From contig JAEZKK010000018.1 of NCBI GenBank assembly GCA_023415495.1, forward strand, positions 181,152 through 245,151: a DNA stretch of 64,000 nt. The letters run 5' to 3'. This stretch comes from Bacteroidota bacterium (GTDB lineage: Bacteria; Bacteroidota; Bacteroidia; Bacteroidales; P3). The notes under the pieces are model-generated. The model saw only the letters and a list, made by a program, of their open reading frames with translations, had not been told where the DNA came from and made no database searches. The number at the start of each line of letters is the position of its first letter. Positions within the stretch are counted from its first letter, which is position 1. Shown here piece after piece: positions 35,039 to 44,193 of this stretch. The translations under genes were made by a program, and so were the position numbers.

Positions 35039-36127
35039 ATGTTACCATTAGTAAAAACAAATATTCCAGATAGAAATATATTAATTCCAGAATTGGAAAA
35101 GGTGTTATATAGTGGATATGTTGCACAAGGAGAACAAGTAGAACAGCTAGAAAGAGAATTTGAACAATATATAGGTTCTGGTTATTCTCTAACTTTAAAT
35201 TCAGGGACGGCAGCATTGCATATTGCATTAATTTTAGCCGATGTAAAACAAGGAGATGAAGTAATTTCAACAGCTCTTACAGCAGAGCCAACAAATGTTG
35301 CAATAAAAATGTGTGGTGCTAAAATTAGATATGCAGATATTGATATTAATACTGGAAATATGTTAGCAGATTCCATTGAGAAAAACATAAATTCAAAAAC
35401 CAAAGCAATAATGGTTGTTGATTATGCTGGGGTTCCTGTGGATGTAAAAACAATTAGAGATATATCTAATAAATATAATATTCCTGTTATTCACGATTGT
35501 GCTCATTCCTTAGGCTCTAAGTTTAATGGTGTAAAATCAGGAGGACATTTCCCGTATACAATTTTTTCATTCCAAGCAATAAAACATCTTACAACAATTG
35601 ATGGAGGTGTTTTACAGATACAAAATAAGGAAGAATATGAAAAAGCTAAATTAATAAGGTGGTTTGGAATAGATAAAGCTAAAACAAGATTGGAAAATGA
35701 TATTAAGTTTCAAGGCTATAAATATCATATGAATAATATTAATGCCACAATTGGATTAGTTCAGTTAAGAGAGATAAATGATGTAGTGAATTCATATATT
35801 GATAATGGAAAATTCTACGATAATGAATTAAAAAACATTCAAGGCGTTGAGTTATTAAATTATTATCCAAACTCAGAACCATCCTATTGGTTATATACAA
35901 TGAAGGTTGAAAGAAGAGATGATTTTGTAAGAATGATGGCAGAAAATGATGTTTTAGCTTCTGAATTACACAAAAGAAGTGATTGGCATACATATTTAAA
36001 TGATTTCAATCAAATTCTTCCAAATTTAGATTCATTTTACAGTAAATTAGTTCATATACCTTGTGGTTGGTGGGTTACTAAAGAAGATAGAGAAAGAATT
36101 GTATCATTGATTAAAAAAGGTTGGTAG
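35039..36127 (+). CDS. DegT/DnrJ/EryC1 aminotransferase (catalytically intact)
   Basis: 362 residues, PLP-dependent sugar aminotransferase. Phosphate-binding NSGTAALHIAL, D153 in IHDCAHSLGS, and the Schiff-base lysine K182 in FSFQAIKHLTTIDGG are all present. It probably transfers an amino group to the 4-keto sugar made by the preceding dehydratase (PseC/WecE-like reaction; glutamate as donor is usual). The next gene, 1 nt away, is a degenerate paralogue; both end in FYSK-x-V-x-IPCGWW. Confidence 0.92.
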   Translation: MLPLVKTNIPDRNILIPELEKVLYSGYVAQGEQVEQLEREFEQYIGSGYSLTLNSGTAALHIALILADVKQGDEVISTALTAEPTNVAIKMCGAKIRYADIDINTGNMLADSIEKNINSKTKAIMVVDYAGVPVDVKTIRDISNKYNIPVIHDCAHSLGSKFNGVKSGGHFPYTIFSFQAIKHLTTIDGGVLQIQNKEEYEKAKLIRWFGIDKAKTRLENDIKFQGYKYHMNNINATIGLVQLREINDVVNSYIDNGKFYDNELKNIQGVELLNYYPNSEPSYWLYTMKVERRDDFVRMMAENDVLASELHKRSDWHTYLNDFNQILPNLDSFYSKLVHIPCGWWVTKEDRERIVSLIKKGW

Positions 36128-36128
36128 A

Positions 36129-37187
36129 ATGATTCCTTTATATAAACCCTATATGCCAGATTCATTACCTGAAATTAATAATATTTTGTATTCAGGTGCT
36201 TTATCTTATGGTAAATGGGGAAAAGAGTTTGAACGATCATTAGCAGAATATATTGGTAATCCTAACATTATTACAGTTAATTCCTTTAATTCAGCAATTC
36301 ATATTCTTTTATCTTCCTTAGGAATTCATGCTGGAGATGAAATTATATCTTCTCCAATGAGTTGTTTAGCATCAAATCAACCTTTAATTACTTATGGACT
36401 TAATGTAAAATGGGCTGATATTGATCCCAAAACAGGAACATTATGTCCTGAAAGTGTTAAGTCAAAAATTACTAATAAAACAAAAGCAATTTTTCACAAT
36501 CATTTTTGTGGTTATATTGGATATATAGAAGAAATAAATAAAATAGCTAAAGAAAATGGAATTTTTGTAATTGATGATTCTATTGAGGCTTTTGGTTCTG
36601 AGCTAAACAATAAAAGAATTGGAAATTTTGATTCTGATGCTACAGTATTTTCATTTCAAACAGTAAGACTACCAAATACAATTGATGGTGGTGCTATTTC
36701 CTTTAAATCAAATAAACATTATAATAAAGCTGTATTAGTGAGAGATTTTGGAATAGATAGAACTAATTTTAGAGATGAACTTAATGAGATAAATCCTAAT
36801 TGTGATATTTCAATTCCAGGATATGGAGCTACACTAAGCGAAATCAATTCTTATATTGGATACCAACAAATGAAAACTATTGATAAGCATTTAAATACTC
36901 AAAGAGAAAATGCAAATAAATGGAAAGAAAGATTATCTAATGAATCAAATATCAATAGCATCCAATTATTAGATAATACAAATCCAAATTACTGGATATT
37001 TGGTTTGTTATCGGAAAATAAAATAAAAACAATTAAAGAATACAGAGAAAAAGGATTTTATGCTTCTTGCGTTCATCTTCCAAATAATTATTATTCAGTA
37101 TTTGGAAAACAAGAAGAACTAAAAGGAGTAAATGAGTTCTATTCAAAATTTGTAGCCATACCATGTGGTTGGTGGGCTGAAATATAA
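36129..37187 (+). CDS. DegT-family pseudo-aminotransferase lacking the PLP lysine
   Basis: 352 residues, clearly homologous to its neighbour over the full length but with key residues changed. The lysine of FSFQAIK is arginine (R180 in FSFQTVRLPNTIDGG), the phosphate-binding SGTAAL is SFNSAI, and the histidine of DCAHS is glutamate (DDSIEAF). D150 is kept. It cannot form the usual internal aldimine. DegT enzymes are dimers with shared active sites, so a structural or regulatory partner for the neighbour is plausible; a different reaction, as for lysine-less ColD, is the alternative. Confidence 0.88.
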   Translation: MIPLYKPYMPDSLPEINNILYSGALSYGKWGKEFERSLAEYIGNPNIITVNSFNSAIHILLSSLGIHAGDEIISSPMSCLASNQPLITYGLNVKWADIDPKTGTLCPESVKSKITNKTKAIFHNHFCGYIGYIEEINKIAKENGIFVIDDSIEAFGSELNNKRIGNFDSDATVFSFQTVRLPNTIDGGAISFKSNKHYNKAVLVRDFGIDRTNFRDELNEINPNCDISIPGYGATLSEINSYIGYQQMKTIDKHLNTQRENANKWKERLSNESNINSIQLLDNTNPNYWIFGLLSENKIKTIKEYREKGFYASCVHLPNNYYSVFGKQEELKGVNEFYSKFVAIPCGWWAEI

Positions 37188-37192
37188 TATAA

Positions 37193-37696
37193 ATGTATAA
37201 AATAGAAATAATAAAACATAAGGATATAAAATTATCTAATCTTATTGATATAATTGATATTAAATCTAAAGCATGGGACTACCCTTATCAAGAACACATG
37301 CAATGGATAGAAAATAATATTTTACCTGATGATATTCATATTTTATTATTAAATAATAATAAATATGTTGCATACTTAAATCTAATAGATATTAATCTTA
37401 TGATTGATAATGCAAATTATAAAGGATATGGTGTTGGAAATGTTTGTTCAAGCGAAAAAGGGAAAGGATACGGAAAAGAACTGATGAAGTTTACAAATAA
37501 TATAATAATTGAGGAAAAGAGAGTTGGTTTATTATTTTGTAAAGATAATCTTGTTGATTTTTATTCAAAGACTGATTGGAAGCTTATTGAAAAAAAACAT
37601 TTAAGGTTATTATTTGATAACAGCATGATAAATACTATGTTTTTTAATTTTGCGAAAGAGTATAATATTGTTACTTATAAGAATAAATCTTTTTAG
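37193..37696 (+). CDS. GNAT-family N-acetyltransferase
   Basis: 167 residues. The acetyl-CoA binding loop is visible in VGNVCSSEKGKGYGKELM (motif A), preceded by YVAYLNLIDIN and followed by VGLLFCKDNLVDFYSKTDWK. Its position after the dehydratase and aminotransferases suggests N-acetylation of the new amino group, like PseH. The substrate is inferred from the order of genes only. Confidence 0.8.
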   Translation: MYKIEIIKHKDIKLSNLIDIIDIKSKAWDYPYQEHMQWIENNILPDDIHILLLNNNKYVAYLNLIDINLMIDNANYKGYGVGNVCSSEKGKGYGKELMKFTNNIIIEEKRVGLLFCKDNLVDFYSKTDWKLIEKKHLRLLFDNSMINTMFFNFAKEYNIVTYKNKSF

Positions 37697-37698
37697 TA

Positions 37699-39180
37699 AT
37701 GACAGATAAAGGGTATAAAAATATCTTTAAAACAACATTTTTATTTGGATTTGTTAGAGTTTTTCAAATTCTTACTGGGATAATTAAGAATAAAGTTGTT
37801 GCTTTATTACTTGGTCCAGAAGGCGTGGGAATTATTGGAATTCTTTCTAACTCAATAAATCTTTTGCAAAGTGGAGCAGGGTTAGGTATTTCTCAAAGTG
37901 CAGTTAGAGATATTTCTGAAGCAAATGGTAGTAATAATTATTCAAGATTTTCGCATATAATTTCATTAACCAATAAAGTAATCCTTTTTACTTGTGTATT
38001 AGGAATAGTAGTTACGATCATACTATCTCCATTTCTGAGTAAATGGACTTTTGGAGATAATACATATACTATTGCATATATTTGGCTTGCTCTTGTTGTT
38101 GGTCTTAATATTTTAACAGAAGGTCAACTTGCAATACTTAAAGGCATGAGACAGATGCGAGCATTAGCTAAAGCAAGTATGATTGGTTCAATTGTTGGAT
38201 TAATCACTGCTGTTCCAATGTATTTCTTTTTTGGAAAATCAGGTATTGTACCTTCTTTGATAATTACTGCTATTTCAGCTGTGTTTTTTTCAAATTACTT
38301 TGTAAGAAAAATAAAATATGAGAAGGCGGCATTTACCTTTAAACAAATAAAAAAAGAATCTTCTCCCATGGTCAAAATGGGTACAGCACTAATGTTAGTT
38401 GATTTTTTATCTTTATTTTTTGATTTAATAATTGTGTCATATATTAGAATGAAAAATGGGGTCGAATTAGTTGGTATTTATAGAGCAGGTGTTACGATTA
38501 TTTCTAGTTACTTTGGAATTGTATTGACCTCAATGATAACTGATTATTATCCAAGAATATCTTCGATTAACAAAGATAATGCAGGAATAAGTTTAGAATT
38601 AAATAAACAAACAGAGGTTGGTTTAATATTAATGTTTCCATTGGTAATATTATTTATTTTGTTTTCTCCATTATTAATTGAGCTCTTATATAGCAAAATG
38701 TTTGTTAATACCTTGTATTACACTGATTTTGCTATTTTTGGAATTTTGATTATTCTTTATTCAAATAATTTAGGAATGATATTATTGGCAAAACAAGACA
38801 CAAAGGTGTTTACAATCTATTCTATTGTACATAGATTGATATTTTTACCTATATATATATTATTATTTAATTTTTATGGATTGATAGGATTAGGTATTGC
38901 ATATATATTAAATGCTTTGATACAATTTATTTCATATGTCTTAATAAATAAATTTAGGTATGGAATACATTGTAGTAATAAAACTATATTGAAACTTTTA
39001 TTTGTATTGATATGTGGAATATTTGTAATTGTAATTAGAAATATTGATAATATCTACATTAGATATATTATTGGTGGGCTTTTGTTGATATACTCTATAT
39101 ATTATTCAATTTTTTCAATAAAAAAAATGATGAATATTGATATAATTAGTTACCTTAAATCAAAAATAAATGGAAAATAA
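37699..39180 (+). CDS. Wzx-type oligosaccharide flippase
   Basis: 493 residues with about 14 hydrophobic segments, MOP/MATE-like polysaccharide exporter. The N-terminus (FGFVRVFQILTGIIKNKVVA, then LLGPEGVGIIGI) is typical of Wzx. It moves undecaprenyl-linked repeat units across the inner membrane. It overlaps the next gene by 11 nt. Confidence 0.9.
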   Translation: MTDKGYKNIFKTTFLFGFVRVFQILTGIIKNKVVALLLGPEGVGIIGILSNSINLLQSGAGLGISQSAVRDISEANGSNNYSRFSHIISLTNKVILFTCVLGIVVTIILSPFLSKWTFGDNTYTIAYIWLALVVGLNILTEGQLAILKGMRQMRALAKASMIGSIVGLITAVPMYFFFGKSGIVPSLIITAISAVFFSNYFVRKIKYEKAAFTFKQIKKESSPMVKMGTALMLVDFLSLFFDLIIVSYIRMKNGVELVGIYRAGVTIISSYFGIVLTSMITDYYPRISSINKDNAGISLELNKQTEVGLILMFPLVILFILFSPLLIELLYSKMFVNTLYYTDFAIFGILIILYSNNLGMILLAKQDTKVFTIYSIVHRLIFLPIYILLFNFYGLIGLGIAYILNALIQFISYVLINKFRYGIHCSNKTILKLLFVLICGIFVIVIRNIDNIYIRYIIGGLLLIYSIYYSIFSIKKMMNIDIISYLKSKINGK

Positions 39181-40360
39181 ACCTCTATTGTCTATAGTTA
39201 TCCCTACACGAAACAGACAGAAATATGCAATATGTTGTATTCAAACAATTTTGTCTAAGTTTAAAGATAATATTGAGTTAATTGTATCGGATAATAGCGA
39301 TACAAATGAATTGCAGAATGATATATATGAACAAATCAATGATTTTAGGTTAAAATATAATTATGACCCAAAACCAATGTCAACAGTTCATAATTTTAAT
39401 AATGCAATGAAAAACGTTGCAGGAGAATATGTGTGTTTTATTGGTGATGACGATTGTGTACTTCCAAATATTATAGACTTAGTTATTTTTGCTAAATGTA
39501 ATAAAATTGATGCAATAACCTCAAGAAATATGGTTGGATATTCATGGCCCAATGATTATTCAACTGGTGAAGAGAAAATTTACCCATTTACTTGTAGGAT
39601 CAAAAAGATTAATCCTGAGAAAGAATTAATAAGGTTTATAAAAACAAATTCAGTAAATTATTTACAATTTAATTTGCCTAAAATATATCATGGAATTGTA
39701 AGAAAAGAATGTTTTGATCAAGTTAAAGATAAAATTGGATATTATTTTGGAGGATTAAGTGTCGATATTTTTTCATCTGTTGCAATTTCTCTTGTATCAA
39801 AAAATTTAATTTTAATTAATTACCCTTTTACAATAGCTGGTTCAAGTCCAATTTCAGATTTAACTCATCGTTCTAAAATGGCAAAAGAAATAGAATTAAG
39901 CGCGGCACCACATTTTAGAGAAAGGGGATATTATGAATGGTCAAGTTTAGTTCCAAAATTATATTCCGGGGAAACTATTTGGTCAGAGTCTTGTATAAAG
40001 GCTCTGATTGAATTTGAAAGGTTTGATATAATTGATAAAATAAATCCATATATTTTGGCAGCTAATATTTCAATTAGCCAACCTAGATTGGAAAAAAAAA
40101 TTTTAAAAGAATACTTTCAAGCTGATTATTCTTTGTGTAAAATGATTAGATATAAATGGTGTAAATTGAATGCATTTTACTCCAATAATAGAAAAAGGAT
40201 TATTCGAAAAATCGATATTATTTGTTTTGCCAAAGTAAAAAAGATAGAAAAAATTATTGGGGTTACTAATATTGAAAAAGCTACTAATAATTTTGAGTTT
40301 TTTATAAAATCAAAGAATATCTATCTAAATAAATATTTAGATAGATATACTACAAAATAA
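39170..40360 (+). CDS. Family 2 glycosyltransferase
   Basis: 396 residues. GT-A fold with SIVIPTRNRQKYA at the N-terminus and the metal-binding FIGDDDCVLP near residue 95. The C-terminal half is long, basic and unlike other GT2 proteins here. Sugar donor and acceptor are unknown. Confidence 0.88.
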   Translation: MENKPLLSIVIPTRNRQKYAICCIQTILSKFKDNIELIVSDNSDTNELQNDIYEQINDFRLKYNYDPKPMSTVHNFNNAMKNVAGEYVCFIGDDDCVLPNIIDLVIFAKCNKIDAITSRNMVGYSWPNDYSTGEEKIYPFTCRIKKINPEKELIRFIKTNSVNYLQFNLPKIYHGIVRKECFDQVKDKIGYYFGGLSVDIFSSVAISLVSKNLILINYPFTIAGSSPISDLTHRSKMAKEIELSAAPHFRERGYYEWSSLVPKLYSGETIWSESCIKALIEFERFDIIDKINPYILAANISISQPRLEKKILKEYFQADYSLCKMIRYKWCKLNAFYSNNRKRIIRKIDIICFAKVKKIEKIIGVTNIEKATNNFEFFIKSKNIYLNKYLDRYTTK

Positions 40361-40366
40361 TTGTTT

Positions 40367-41293
40367 ATGTTGAAAAGAAAGTTGAAATACATCCTTCATC
40401 CTTTTTTTGTTGTATATTATTTCTTTATTAGAATAATTAGAGGATATATAGGTAAAAAAAATCCTGTGTTCTTAACTAAATATCTTTATAAGAAAACTTT
40501 TAAAAGAAAATTAGATTTAAATTCCCCAACTGATTTAAATGAAAAGATTTGCTTCTTAAAATTATTTTCAGATACAAGTCTATGGGGTCCTTTGTCAGAT
40601 AAATATTATGTCAGAAATTATATTTTAGAAAAAAGACTTGGACATATTTTAGTTGATTTTTATGGGGTTTGGGATGATGCAAATAAAATTAATTTTAATA
40701 TATTACCAAACTCCTTTGTTTTAAAAACTAATAATGCATGTGAAACAGTAATATTAGTCGATGATAAAACTAACATTAATGAAAATTTAATAAGAAAAAA
40801 ATTAAACACATGGTTAAAGTGGAAAGATTTTGGAATAAGTAGTTCTATTTATCATTATAGTAAAATTAAACCTGTAGTTATAGCAGAACAATTTTTAATA
40901 GAAGATAAAAAAAGTTTTTCAACTTCATTGATAGATTATAAAATATGGTGCTTTAATGGAGAACCATATAATGTACTTGTATGTTATGATAGAACAAAAA
41001 CATCTTTAGGACTCTCCCTTTACGATTTAGATTGGACAGATATGTCAGATAAATTGGTATCATCTAATCATTATAAAATTGGAAAATTTATTCCAAAGCC
41101 AGAATCATTTGATGAAATGATTAAAATTTCTAAGATTCTTTCAAAAGATTTCCCTCAAGTAAGAGTAGATCTCTATAATATTAACGGTAAAGTATATTTT
41201 GGAGAGTTAACTTTTACATCAGCACTTGGAATGATGACATATTTTAGTAAGGAATATTTGCTAGAGATGGGCTCAAAAGTTGTTTTACCATAA
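40367..41293 (+). CDS. TupA-like ATP-grasp protein
   Basis: About 308 residues. Family features are the motif LNEKICFLKLFSD near residue 60, LSDKYYVRNYI, FVLKTNNACETVILVDD, a W-rich helix, and DYKIWCFNGEPYNVLV. TupA-like proteins occur in capsule and teichuronopeptide loci and probably attach amino acids or similar groups to sugars in an ATP-dependent way. I use the ATG at 40367 (MLKRKLKY) rather than a TTG at 40361. Confidence 0.82.
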   Translation: MLKRKLKYILHPFFVVYYFFIRIIRGYIGKKNPVFLTKYLYKKTFKRKLDLNSPTDLNEKICFLKLFSDTSLWGPLSDKYYVRNYILEKRLGHILVDFYGVWDDANKINFNILPNSFVLKTNNACETVILVDDKTNINENLIRKKLNTWLKWKDFGISSSIYHYSKIKPVVIAEQFLIEDKKSFSTSLIDYKIWCFNGEPYNVLVCYDRTKTSLGLSLYDLDWTDMSDKLVSSNHYKIGKFIPKPESFDEMIKISKILSKDFPQVRVDLYNINGKVYFGELTFTSALGMMTYFSKEYLLEMGSKVVLP

Positions 41294-41311
41294 TATGAAT
41301 AAAATTTAATT

Positions 41312-42298
41312 ATGAGTAAACCCCTAATTTCTATTATAACTCCTATTTATAATAGCGAAAAGACTATCAACGAAACAATTGAAAGTGTAATTAATCAAAC
41401 TTATTTAAGTTGGGAATTGATTTTAGTTGATGATGGTTCTAAAGATAATTCTATTGAGATAATAAAGAATTATTGTAAGGATGATGATAGAATTAAATTA
41501 ATTATTAGAGATAGGGAACCAAAAGGAGGTTCAACATGTAGGAATATTGGCGCTTTTTCTGCCAATGGAGAATTTCTTATTTTTCTTGATTCTGATGATT
41601 TATTATCGAATACATGTTTAGAAAATAGATTAGATAAGATTAGAAATACAGAATATAAGTTTATTGTTTTTCCAATGGCTTCGTTTGAAAATGATGTTAA
41701 TAATTATAAAATATATTCAAATACTACGTCAACGGAATATTTATATTATTTTGGGTGTGGATTAGCGCCATGGCAAATAACTTCAACTTTTTGGAGGAAA
41801 GATTTTTTTTATGAGGTACATGGATTTAATGAAGAATTCTTAAGACTACAAGATATTGAAATTCACTTAAGGGCGATAATAAGTTCTCAAAATAATTATT
41901 CTTATTTTAAAGAATCAAGTCCTGATTGTTTTTACAGAGTACCTATTAAAATAAAAAATACTTCAAGAAGTCAAAATAAAATTAAAGATGCAATTTATTC
42001 TTTTAATAAGTTTATATCTTTAAAATATAGCTATTCAGATTCGTTTAATAATAAATATTTAAATTCTGTTTCTAATTTAATGTTAGTATGTAATATATAT
42101 TATCTAATTGATGTTACGGATTATGCTAATGAAAAGAAAAAATATTTTAATAAAGTTATTAATGGGTTTGATATTAAAAATGAATTATTGTGGTTTCATA
42201 AAGCAATATATTTTATGATTAATAATATTTTGATTAATACAAAACTAAATTTCTTTTTTGTTAGAGTGGTAAAAAGAATTTTAAAAAGAAATTTCTAA
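41312..42298 (+). CDS. Family 2 glycosyltransferase
   Basis: 328 residues. ISIITPIYNSEKTINETIES and LVDDGSKDNS mark the nucleotide-binding half and FLDSDDLL the DxD-like motif. Amphipathic C-terminal helices (ending VKRILKRNF) suggest membrane association. Very AT-rich. Specific linkage unknown. Confidence 0.9.
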   Translation: MSKPLISIITPIYNSEKTINETIESVINQTYLSWELILVDDGSKDNSIEIIKNYCKDDDRIKLIIRDREPKGGSTCRNIGAFSANGEFLIFLDSDDLLSNTCLENRLDKIRNTEYKFIVFPMASFENDVNNYKIYSNTTSTEYLYYFGCGLAPWQITSTFWRKDFFYEVHGFNEEFLRLQDIEIHLRAIISSQNNYSYFKESSPDCFYRVPIKIKNTSRSQNKIKDAIYSFNKFISLKYSYSDSFNNKYLNSVSNLMLVCNIYYLIDVTDYANEKKKYFNKVINGFDIKNELLWFHKAIYFMINNILINTKLNFFFVRVVKRILKRNF

Positions 42299-42304
42299 AA
42301 TAAT

Positions 42305-43474
42305 ATGCTTCAAAGTTTTTTAGTTTATGGATTACTTGCTTTAGTGTTATTTCTTCTTGGAAGAGAAATTTCTATTAAAGAAGTTTATTCAAATAGGCAT
42401 TTTAATAGGGAATACAAATTTCTCTCATGGGAAATGATATTAATGTTATTATCTTTTGGATTTGTAGTAGGAGTAAGGTGGGATGTTGGTGTAGATCACT
42501 TATCATATTTAGATTCATATAAAATATTATTGCAATATGGAGAGTATTGGAAACGATCTGATTCTATCGAAATAGGTTTTCAGTTAATCTCAAAACTATT
42601 TGCATTTCTAAATATTCATTTTTCTTTATATTTTGCATTTTGGGGAATAATGCAAATGCTTTTTCTTTATCTCACATTTAAAAATAATAAATACTTATAT
42701 CCATATATTGGATTAATACTTATTCTAGGACCTTTATTTTTGTCATGGAATAATGGTATTAGACAAACTTTAGCAACTTGCATATTTATGTATGGTTCGC
42801 AATATATTATAGATAGAAAATTCCTTAAGTATTTATTATGGGTATTTATTGCATCTTTATTTCATAAATCGGCATGGCTTGTTTTAGTGTTTTATTTTAT
42901 CCCAAGAGATAGAGTTATAATAAATAATAGATTAATTCAATTATCTATATTGTTAGTTGCAATTTTTCTTGGGTTTAATAAATTTTGGATTGAGAGTCTT
43001 ACTAGACTAGGCGATATTTTATCTTTTTTGGGATATGCTTGGTACTCAAATAATTTAGATTTGCTTATTAATGAGGAAATAAACAAAAATTTTGGAGTAA
43101 AAACAATATCATTATTATTAATTAATATTACAGTAATTCTATTTTCTAAAAATATTCTTAAGTCATATAATGATAGGCGATTAATACTGTATTACAATTT
43201 ATTTATTATAGGTATTTGTTTATATTATATGTTATTTAATACAAGTCATATTTTTTTAAGGATTTTGTATTATTTTGACTTAGTATTATTAGCATTTAAT
43301 GCTTTTCTATTACATTTTCTGTTCTATAAATCTAAATTACCAAGTTTTATCAGAACACCTCTATTTATTATAGTGCTAGTATTATCTATTGCATGGACAT
43401 TTGGCTCGGTTTATGAAGCTGGAATAGGAGTTGATAAAATGGTATTATATAAGTTTTTTTGGAATTATATTTAG
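42305..43474 (+). CDS. EpsG-family polysaccharide polymerase (Wzy-like)
   Basis: 389 residues with about ten membrane segments. EpsG hallmarks are VGVRWDVGVDHLSYLDSYK and, later, WNNGIRQTLATCIFMYG. It likely polymerises the flipped repeat units at the periplasmic face. It is the last gene of the uninterrupted run that began at 34020; a gap with repeats and HU-like genes follows. Confidence 0.85.
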   Translation: MLQSFLVYGLLALVLFLLGREISIKEVYSNRHFNREYKFLSWEMILMLLSFGFVVGVRWDVGVDHLSYLDSYKILLQYGEYWKRSDSIEIGFQLISKLFAFLNIHFSLYFAFWGIMQMLFLYLTFKNNKYLYPYIGLILILGPLFLSWNNGIRQTLATCIFMYGSQYIIDRKFLKYLLWVFIASLFHKSAWLVLVFYFIPRDRVIINNRLIQLSILLVAIFLGFNKFWIESLTRLGDILSFLGYAWYSNNLDLLINEEINKNFGVKTISLLLINITVILFSKNILKSYNDRRLILYYNLFIIGICLYYMLFNTSHIFLRILYYFDLVLLAFNAFLLHFLFYKSKLPSFIRTPLFIIVLVLSIAWTFGSVYEAGIGVDKMVLYKFFWNYI

Positions 43475-43499
43475 GAATTCTCAGTTAGGAAAGAGGAAG

Positions 43500-43557
43500 T
43501 TTTAAATTGTAATTTTTAATTTTTAAATTGATTGCAAACAACTAAACAACTAAACAA
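43500..43557 (+). repeat. AT-rich repeat and CTAAACAA leader repeats
   Basis: TTTTAAATTGTAATTTTTAA followed by TTTTTAAATTG is one copy of an AT-rich motif found again near 54140, 55000, 56466 and 58985. CTAAACAA then occurs twice in tandem (43542-43557), just before the short HU-like gene. A similar leader (CTCAACAA three times) precedes gmd. Confidence 0.65.
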
Positions 43558-43562
43558 GAATA

Positions 43563-43787
43563 ATGAACGAAAATAAAGAAACAGAGAAAATGGCTTCTAT
43601 TAAGAGTGAGGCTACAATAACACAAGAGGATATTATCAATAAAATTGCGGAAGAAACTGATGTTTCTAAGGATGATATTGAAAATATATTAAATGTGATG
43701 GCTAAAGTAATTGAGAATGATGTTACTATTTCATTCAATGGAGTAAAAGATAATGGTAGGTTTGAGTTGAGAAAAGCTAAGGATTAA
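43563..43787 (+). CDS. Short HU-like protein lacking the DNA-binding arm
   Basis: 74 residues. TQEDIINKIAEETDVSKDDIENILNVMAKVIENDV aligns with the two N-terminal helices of HU (see positions 20-55), and FNGVKDNGRFELRKAKD resembles the first strands of the HU saddle. The beta-arm and final helix are missing. It could be a natural dimerisation-only form, a truncated gene, or a separate small helical family. Confidence 0.55.
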   Translation: MNENKETEKMASIKSEATITQEDIINKIAEETDVSKDDIENILNVMAKVIENDVTISFNGVKDNGRFELRKAKD

Positions 43788-43906
43788 TTTTAAAATTGTA
43801 ATTTTTATTTTTTTTAAATTGTTCTTTGAATCATAGTCAGTCAGTTAATCATTTGAATCAAGGTTCAAGACAAAATTTTCAGACAAAAACAAACAAACTA
43901 ACTCCA

Positions 43907-44087
43907 AATTGCAACAAATCCACCTGCGAAATGCAACAAAACGAGGTGGAAAATGCAAATGGTGGAGGGCAAAAAAAGCCTTTTCTTGGCTGGAAAAAGC
44001 CTATTTTAGGGGTAAAAAAAGCCTATTTTTGGGGGTGAAAAAGCCTTTTTTTGGGGTGAAAAAAGCCTTTTTTTGGGTGCTATGAGT
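43907..44087. repeat. 22-nt periodic array, about eight degenerate units
   Basis: A GC step recurs at 43911, 43933, 43955, 43978, 43999, 44021, 44043 and 44065, i.e. every 21-23 nt. The left units read TGCAACAAA, the right ones AAAAAGCCTTTTTTTGGGGT. The short frame over it (43826-44038) encodes low-complexity sequence and is not called a gene. The remainder of the 43788-44193 gap shows only a partial long-dispersed-repeat arm near 43835-43872. Confidence 0.78.
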
Positions 44088-44193
44088 TGAATAATTGACC
44101 TCTGTTTATTGATAAAATGATTTAGTTTTGTTGATTATTTGCCCTTAGTTATTTGTTTATTCATTCGGAAAGTATTATTTAAATTCAATTTTT

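Noticed and set aside
35039..37187. A sequencing or assembly duplication producing the two DegT genes
   Set aside because: The two proteins are divergent along their whole length with coordinated changes at the PLP site, so they are true paralogues.
43826..44038. 70-codon open frame rich in N, Q and K over the 22-nt array
   Set aside because: Its sequence simply translates the repeat array and a dispersed-repeat arm; no signal peptide, domain or leader signals are seen.
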